The notes under the pieces: model-generated | Database searches by the model: none | What the model was told of the DNA's origin: nothing | The model's input: only the letters and a program-made list of their open reading frames with translations | Position numbers and translations under genes: made by a program | Assembly: GCA_029933565.1 (NCBI GenBank) | Contig: JAOZNY010000046.1 | Coordinates: 1 to 11,118, forward strand | Length of the DNA stretch: 11,118 nt | Reading direction: 5' to 3' | DNA from: Bacteroidales bacterium | Lineage (GTDB): Bacteria > Bacteroidota > Bacteroidia > Bacteroidales > F082 | In this document: positions 7,719-11,118 of the stretch, piece by piece | Position numbering within the stretch: position 1 is the first letter of the stretch | How the letters are laid out: every line of letters begins with the position of its first letter

Positions 7719-8585
7719 TTATTTTACAATCTCCAAAAATTCAATGTCAAATTTAAGTGTTGCAAAAGGTGGAATAGCACCACCGGCACCACGCGCACCA
7801 TAACCAATACTTGAAGGAATAATCAAAGTAGTCTTGCCGCCAACATTCATCAAGGCAACACCTTCGTCCCATCCTTTTATTACACGTCCCTCACCTAGAG
7901 TAAACTCAAAAGGCTGACCACGATCTACCGAACTATCAAATTTATTACCATCAAGGGTATAGCCAGTATAATGTACTTTTACCTTATCACCAACTTTAGG
8001 CATTGGACCACTTCCTTTTTCAGTTTCAATAAAGATTAATCCTGATTCAGTTGGTTCAACCGTAATATTATTGTCTGTAAGATACTTCGCTAAAACTATT
8101 GCTTCCTCTGCTTCAGCCACTGCTGCTGCTGCTTCTTGCTCTGCTTTAAGCTCGTCTTGAGTCTTCACGCTTAATAACTTAATATTAAAAATAATATTTT
8201 CAACAGAATCAAATTCTGCAGGTGTTTGGTGTTGGCGAAAAAGTTTAATAAATACCGAATCGGTATTACATAAAAAAGTTGCACTATCACCAATATGCAT
8301 CATATAAATACCTTCGTAAAGGTCGCCTTTAAAAACAGGCTTGTCCATTCGCATTACCATTGGCTGCGCCATTGATTCGCTGTTGAACAATACTGTATCT
8401 GGTGTTTCATAAGTCATTTTAACTTCAATAATATCACCTTCAACTGGTATTCTACCATCCTCATTAACACTATGGAATTTGTACTGCAAACCATTTTCAT
8501 TTGTTTTGAAACCATCATTGTCACATGAGGCTAAAAAAGTTGAAAAAATGCTAATAATCAATAATCCTAAAACTGTCCTTTTCAT
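7719..8585 (-). CDS. FKBP-type peptidyl-prolyl cis-trans isomerase lipoprotein, two FKBP units
   Basis: The start is ATG 8585, giving 288 residues. A TTG two codons upstream (8591) is in frame but unnecessary. The signal peptide ends in an excellent lipobox, LASC with C21, followed by the acidic CDND. Residues about 31-140 form a degenerate FKBP-like unit. A Glu/Ala-rich helix (about 144-167) leads to the canonical FKBP domain at about 180-288. That domain has essentially all landmark active-site residues by comparison with FKBP12: Y206 (VHYTGY), F216-D217 (FDSS), R222, V235-I236, W239 (VIKGWDEG), Y262 (GYGARG), I271 (IPP) and F279. This is the only gene of the three with a complete site, so it should be the working prolyl isomerase that helps fold exported proteins. 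It sits 79 nt after the one-unit FKBP gene, with no convincing promoter in that gap. Confidence 0.94.
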   Translation of the reverse strand: MKRTVLGLLIISIFSTFLASCDNDGFKTNENGLQYKFHSVNEDGRIPVEGDIIEVKMTYETPDTVLFNSESMAQPMVMRMDKPVFKGDLYEGIYMMHIGDSATFLCNTDSVFIKLFRQHQTPAEFDSVENIIFNIKLLSVKTQDELKAEQEAAAAVAEAEEAIVLAKYLTDNNITVEPTESGLIFIETEKGSGPMPKVGDKVKVHYTGYTLDGNKFDSSVDRGQPFEFTLGEGRVIKGWDEGVALMNVGGKTTLIIPSSIGYGARGAGGAIPPFATLKFDIEFLEIVK

Positions 8586-8603
8586 TTTCAATTAAATTTT
8601 ATA

Positions 8604-8651
8604 AGCCTATAAGAATTTATTTTGTTTTGGTTAATTCTTGTTTATCAGGCT
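8604..8651 (-). other. Interrupted inverted repeat between the first and second FKBP genes
   Basis: AAGAATT (8611-8617) pairs with AATTCTT (8633-8639), and outside it AGCCT (8604-8608) pairs with AGGCT (8647-8651), with unequal internal loops. The structure lies just after the stop of the one-unit FKBP gene and before the ATG of the two-unit gene on the - strand. It lacks a following T-run and so is not a clear terminator. It may be an RNA processing or stabilising element, or chance in AT-rich DNA. Confidence 0.3.
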
Positions 8652-8664
8652 ATTATAACTACTA

Positions 8665-9192
8665 TTATTTTAAATTAATTATATTTACTTCATAAATTAA
8701 AGTTGAGCGCGAAGGTATCCTTTTTTGGTCACCTAGCAAGCCATAAGCTAAATGAGAAGGAAAAATAATATGTGCCTTATCGCCCTTCCTTAAAAACAGT
8801 ACTGCCTCTTCAAGCCCTGCTTCTACTCCACCATGACCTACAATAAAACTTTTCAGGCCATCTTTGGCTGATGAATACACAATATCGCCGGTAATAAGCC
8901 GTAATTCATATTCCATTTCTATTAGTTGACCTTTAGTGGCTGCTGGTCCTACTCCCTGTTCAAAAACCTGATACCTCAAACCAGAACCTGTTTCTTTCAT
9001 TTCCCAGCCTCTACGGTTTACATAGTTTTCAATTTCCTCATTTTCAGCCCTTACCAAATATTTATTAACCTTAACGAGTGATTTATCAGGATTTTGCTTA
9101 TTGGTTTCTATATTATCGTTTGGTGTATTGTTACAGGCAAATAGCAGTAGTGCTAAAACCAAAGAAATCAATATTTTAATTGGGAATTGCAT
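8665..9192 (-). CDS. GldI-like FKBP-fold lipoprotein, single domain
   Basis: The 175-residue product has a signal peptide with lipobox LFAC (C20) and an Asn-rich tether, then one FKBP-fold domain at about 70-174. Landmarks are GSGLRYQV (69-76), EMEYELRL with Y95, GLEEAVLFLRKGDKA (126-140) and HLAYGLLGDQKRIP (147-160). The usual FD pair is replaced by VY in DIVYSS, and the Trp of 'GW' by Leu in AGLEE, so the classical isomerase site is altered. The 'GL' in place of 'GW' and the 'YG.LGD..KI' stretch recall the gliding-motility lipoprotein GldI, but they also occur in non-gliding Bacteroidales relatives, so I withhold the symbol. Its ATG overlaps the nrnA TAA by one base (TAATG), which predicts translational coupling. 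It is probably anchored in the outer membrane facing the periplasm. Confidence 0.88.
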   Translation of the reverse strand: MQFPIKILISLVLALLLFACNNTPNDNIETNKQNPDKSLVKVNKYLVRAENEEIENYVNRRGWEMKETGSGLRYQVFEQGVGPAATKGQLIEMEYELRLITGDIVYSSAKDGLKSFIVGHGGVEAGLEEAVLFLRKGDKAHIIFPSHLAYGLLGDQKRIPSRSTLIYEVNIINLK

Positions 9193-10223
9193 TAAAAATC
9201 ATTTTCGTAGTTCAACTGCTCCTTATAGTTTTTTAATACCGATTTTATCTCTTCAACAACTTCCAAAATTGGCTTACTCATATTTCCACCTGCAGCATTT
9301 CGGTGTCCTCCACCATTAAAATGCTCTCTTGCCAAGTCATTTACCGAGAATTCACCCTTCGATCTAAAACTCATCCTCACCTTTTTATCCTTATCTGTAA
9401 CAAGCACAGCCACATTAACTTTATCCATTGAAAGAGCAAAATTCACAAGTCCCTCTGTATCACCGACCTTATAGTTAAACTTACGTAAATCATCTTTTGT
9501 AAGATAAATCAAGGCTGTTTTCAATTCTTCCCAAACAAGCATGCGGTCGTTGATGGCATAGCCAAGCAGCCTTAATCGCGACTCAGAGAAAGTATCATAA
9601 ATTAAACCATGTATTTTTCTGGCATCAACCCCTTTTTCAATCAGTTTTGCAGCAACCTCAAATGTTTTTGCATTATTGCATGAAAAACTAAACGAACCCG
9701 TATCAGTTATTATGCAGGTGTATAAACATTCTGCAATCGTCCTGTCAATCAATTTTTCATCACCCATTGCATTAATAAAATCAAAAACTAGTTCACCAGT
9801 TGATGAAGTATTTGTTTCTGAAATAATATAATCGAAACTCTCTGTTTCGGGTGATATATGGTGGTCGATGAGTATTTTTTTTGCCTTGGCGGCTTTTAAA
9901 TCATCAGTAACGGCACCTACTCGGGAAAGGGCATTGTAATCCAGACAAAAAATAAGATCAGCTTCGGCAAGAATAGTTTTGGCTTTCTTTGCCTGTTTTT
10001 CAAACACCACCAAATCTTTACTTTTTGATAGCCATTTCAAAAAACCCGGAAAACTATTAGGCACAACAGCCTCAACATTGGCGCCTTTACTTTTCAGGTA
10101 GTGATAAACTGCCAGTGCTGAACCAATGGCATCACCATCGGGATTAGTATGAGTTGTAATGGCAATCTTGCTGCCATCTTCTATAAAACCCTTTATTTCT
10201 TCTAGTTGTTGCTTATTGAGCAT
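9192..10223 (-). CDS. nrnA: DHH/DHHA1 phosphoesterase, NrnA-like (nanoRNase / pAp phosphatase)
   Basis: At 343 residues this is the usual length of NrnA-type enzymes, which degrade very short RNAs and, in many species, convert pAp to AMP or cleave linear cyclic-dinucleotide products. The DHH metal-binding motifs are all present: THTNPDGDAIG (H25, D29, D31), FCLDYN (D95), ILIDHH (D120, H121, H122) and IITDTGSFSF (D174). The C-terminal DHHA1 substrate-binding domain ends with the glycine-rich GGGHRNAAGG at 304-313. It is cytoplasmic, with two Mn or Mg ions expected in the site. The ATG at 10223 sits just downstream of a perfect TAnnTTTG promoter. The gene leads a unit that continues through the FKBP lipoproteins. 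The exact substrate (nanoRNA, pAp or pGpG) cannot be told from the sequence. Confidence 0.94.
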   Translation of the reverse strand: MLNKQQLEEIKGFIEDGSKIAITTHTNPDGDAIGSALAVYHYLKSKGANVEAVVPNSFPGFLKWLSKSKDLVVFEKQAKKAKTILAEADLIFCLDYNALSRVGAVTDDLKAAKAKKILIDHHISPETESFDYIISETNTSSTGELVFDFINAMGDEKLIDRTIAECLYTCIITDTGSFSFSCNNAKTFEVAAKLIEKGVDARKIHGLIYDTFSESRLRLLGYAINDRMLVWEELKTALIYLTKDDLRKFNYKVGDTEGLVNFALSMDKVNVAVLVTDKDKKVRMSFRSKGEFSVNDLAREHFNGGGHRNAAGGNMSKPILEVVEEIKSVLKNYKEQLNYENDF

Positions 10224-10236
10224 TTAATTTTATTTT

Positions 10237-10273
10237 TTTGAACTGGCAAAGATAAAAATATCGTTTATTTTTG
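10237..10273 (+). promoter_or_regulatory. Promoter of ndk
   Basis: TATTTTTG at 10266-10273 is a perfect TAnnTTTG -7 element placed 23 nt before the ndk ATG. The nearest TTTG upstream is at 10237-10240, with a gap of 25 nt that is a little long, so the -33 element is less sure than the -7. The predicted start of transcription is near 10280. Confidence 0.6.
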
Positions 10274-10279
10274 CGCAAA
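10247..10279 (-). promoter_or_regulatory. Promoter of the nrnA-FKBP operon
   Basis: On the - strand TATCTTTG (complement of 10247-10254) is a perfect TAnnTTTG -7 element. TTTG (complement of 10276-10279) lies 21 nt upstream, within the usual spacing for this phylum. Transcription should begin near 10241, leaving a leader of about 18 nt before the nrnA ATG. It interlocks with the ndk promoter on the other strand. Confidence 0.7.
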
Positions 10280-10296
10280 ATTTAACACTAGATAAC

Positions 10297-10716
10297 ATGT
10301 CAGGAAAAATTACATTTACAATGATCAAACCAAAGGCTGTAGCCGATGGCAATATGGGCAATATTATTGCCAAAATAATTGAGGGTGGTTTCAACATTAA
10401 AGCCTTAAAATACACACGTTTAACAGAAGGTGACGCAATGAAATTTTATGCTGTTCATAAAGAGCGTCCATTTTACAACGACCTTGTAAAATTTATGACA
10501 TCGGGACCAATAATTGCAGCCGTTTTGGAAAAAGATAATGCAGTAGAAGCTTACCGTAACTTTATTGGAGCCACTAATCCTGCTGATGCAGAAGAAGGAA
10601 CTATCCGTAAACTTTATGGTACATCAATTGAAGCCAATGCCGTACATGGCTCTGATAGCGATGAAAATGCTCAAATAGAATCAAACTTTTATTTCTCAGA
10701 AAGGGAAATGTTTTAG
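10297..10716 (+). CDS. ndk: Nucleoside diphosphate kinase
   Basis: The 139-residue protein is full length for NDK, which passes the gamma phosphate of ATP to NDPs and so balances NTP and dNTP pools in the cytoplasm. The opening TFTMIKPKAV carries the conserved lysine K11. HKERPFYNDLVKFMTSGP (54-71), GATNPADAEEGTIRKLYG (91-108, with R104) and NAVHGSDS (114-121) are family signatures. H117 in the last is the histidine that is phosphorylated during the ping-pong reaction. ATG 10297 starts exactly at the family N-terminus. The gene stands alone, with its own promoter upstream and a strong terminator downstream, and it diverges from nrnA. Both products act on nucleotides, which gives the divergent pair some functional logic. 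Confidence 0.98.
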   Translation: MSGKITFTMIKPKAVADGNMGNIIAKIIEGGFNIKALKYTRLTEGDAMKFYAVHKERPFYNDLVKFMTSGPIIAAVLEKDNAVEAYRNFIGATNPADAEEGTIRKLYGTSIEANAVHGSDSDENAQIESNFYFSEREMF

Positions 10717-10741
10717 TTTGTAAAGGTATTTCTTATAATAC

Positions 10742-10775
10742 AAAGCCATTCTGATAATTCAGGATGGCTTTTTTT
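10742..10775 (+). terminator. Intrinsic terminator of ndk
   Basis: AAAGCCAT (10742-10749) pairs with ATGGCTTT (10764-10771). The stem continues through a T-G wobble into CTGA (10751-10754) paired with TCAG (10759-10762) around a TAAT loop, and T's run to 10775. It lies 26 nt after the ndk stop. It also sits just past the stop of the converging regulator gene, but on that strand only three T's follow the stem, so it may serve that gene weakly. Confidence 0.9.
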
Positions 10776-10777
10776 AT

Positions 10778-11118
10778 TTATTTAGGATTGAATTCTTCAA
10801 AACTATTATCCTGATACAACAAAATAATTTTCTTTATTTTCTTTTCTTTCAAATTTCCATAGTAAGCCCGAGCTTCATCTCTTACAGTTTGCTTTTCTGC
10901 AAGATTAATTGATTCTTTAACCTGGTTTGATTTATCAAACTCAAAAGATTGCTGGTCGGATTCATCAACTTCATTCTTGAAAACCACTTTTTCCGATTGA
11001 AAATTTTCAGTATCCTTTTTTCCTTTAGCCGAAATCATCCCACCTTTTCCACTTAGCAACCAATCTAAATTTACATCAGGATAACGCTCCTTTATTTTTA
11101 TCACAAAATCCAAACTTG
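10778..11118 (-). CDS. C-terminal part of an XRE-type helix-turn-helix regulator (partial)
   Basis: The frame is open to the right edge, so the true start and the N-terminal DNA-binding domain lie outside the window. The first visible residues (SLDFVIKIKERYPDVNLDWLL, split here as SLDFVIKIKERYPDV then NLDWLLSGKGGM) match the end of the HTH domain in many Bacteroidota XRE/Cro-CI-like regulators, which read 'PS.dfl.ki...yp.vnl.WLLtGkG.M'. A charged linker of about 60 residues follows, rich in Lys, Glu and Ser, then a short C-terminal motif KKIILLYQDNSFEEFNPK that also recurs in this regulator type. It probably binds DNA as a chromosomal regulator; targets are unknown. A TTG at 11113 is in frame but falls inside the domain and is not a plausible start. 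It converges on ndk, with the shared terminator region between them. Confidence 0.75.
   Translation of the reverse strand, partial: SLDFVIKIKERYPDVNLDWLLSGKGGMISAKGKKDTENFQSEKVVFKNEVDESDQQSFEFDKSNQVKESINLAEKQTVRDEARAYYGNLKEKKIKKIILLYQDNSFEEFNPK

Noticed and set aside
8586..8591. TTG start two codons upstream of the two-unit FKBP gene
   Set aside because: ATG 8585 gives a complete lipoprotein signal peptide; the two extra codons add nothing.
11111..11113. TTG as the start of the right-edge regulator
   Set aside because: It falls inside the conserved HTH-domain end and the frame stays open to the edge, so the gene is partial.
1..11118. Mobile element, CRISPR array, toxin-antitoxin pair or defence system
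   Set aside because: No transposase or integrase, direct repeat array, tRNA-like cloverleaf or nuclease/helicase pair is visible; gene content and spacing look like core chromosome.

Overview
The window looks like a piece of a Bacteroidota chromosome, probably from the Bacteroidales/Marinilabiliales side of the phylum. The DNA is AT-rich. Shine-Dalgarno sequences are not evident, and promoter elements match the Bacteroidota form (TTTG near -33, TAnnTTTG near -7). Gene content fits: tandem FKBP-type lipoproteins, a NrnA-like DHH phosphoesterase, nucleoside diphosphate kinase, a DUF2007 protein and a CAP-SPOR protein. I see no mobile element, CRISPR array, tRNA or rRNA, and no stretch of 300 bases without a gene.

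Left arm, + strand. The last 42 codons of an EamA/DMT-like permease (to 131) are followed by a tight block from 226 to 6220. It encodes a DUF2007 protein, a class IV aminotransferase, a secreted CAP-SPOR protein with a TTG start, a large MscS-family channel whose start overlaps the CAP-SPOR gene, an AI-2E-family permease, and an unrecognised one-TM protein. Gaps are 9 to 23 nt, with one 23-nt overlap, so one operon is likely. The last four genes concern the cell envelope, while the first two look cytoplasmic and metabolic or regulatory.

Middle, - strand. Reading from 10223 down to 6279 there is nrnA, then three consecutive FKBP-type lipoproteins with one, two and three FKBP-like units. nrnA and the first FKBP gene are joined by a TAATG overlap. 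Only the middle gene keeps a full FKBP active site in its C-terminal domain. A long perfect hairpin separates the second and third FKBP genes and may lower expression of the third.

Right arm. ndk runs divergently from nrnA, from a 73-bp intergenic region holding two facing, interlocked promoters. ndk ends at a strong intrinsic terminator. Beyond it lies the C-terminal part of an XRE-type regulator on the - strand, cut by the window edge.

Overall this looks like ordinary core-genome sequence, not a defence island or mobile region, and I did not find a convincing new system. The points most worth a second look are the one-two-three FKBP lipoprotein ladder, the cysteine-rich CAP-SPOR protein next to a mechanosensitive channel, and the interlocked nrnA/ndk promoters.
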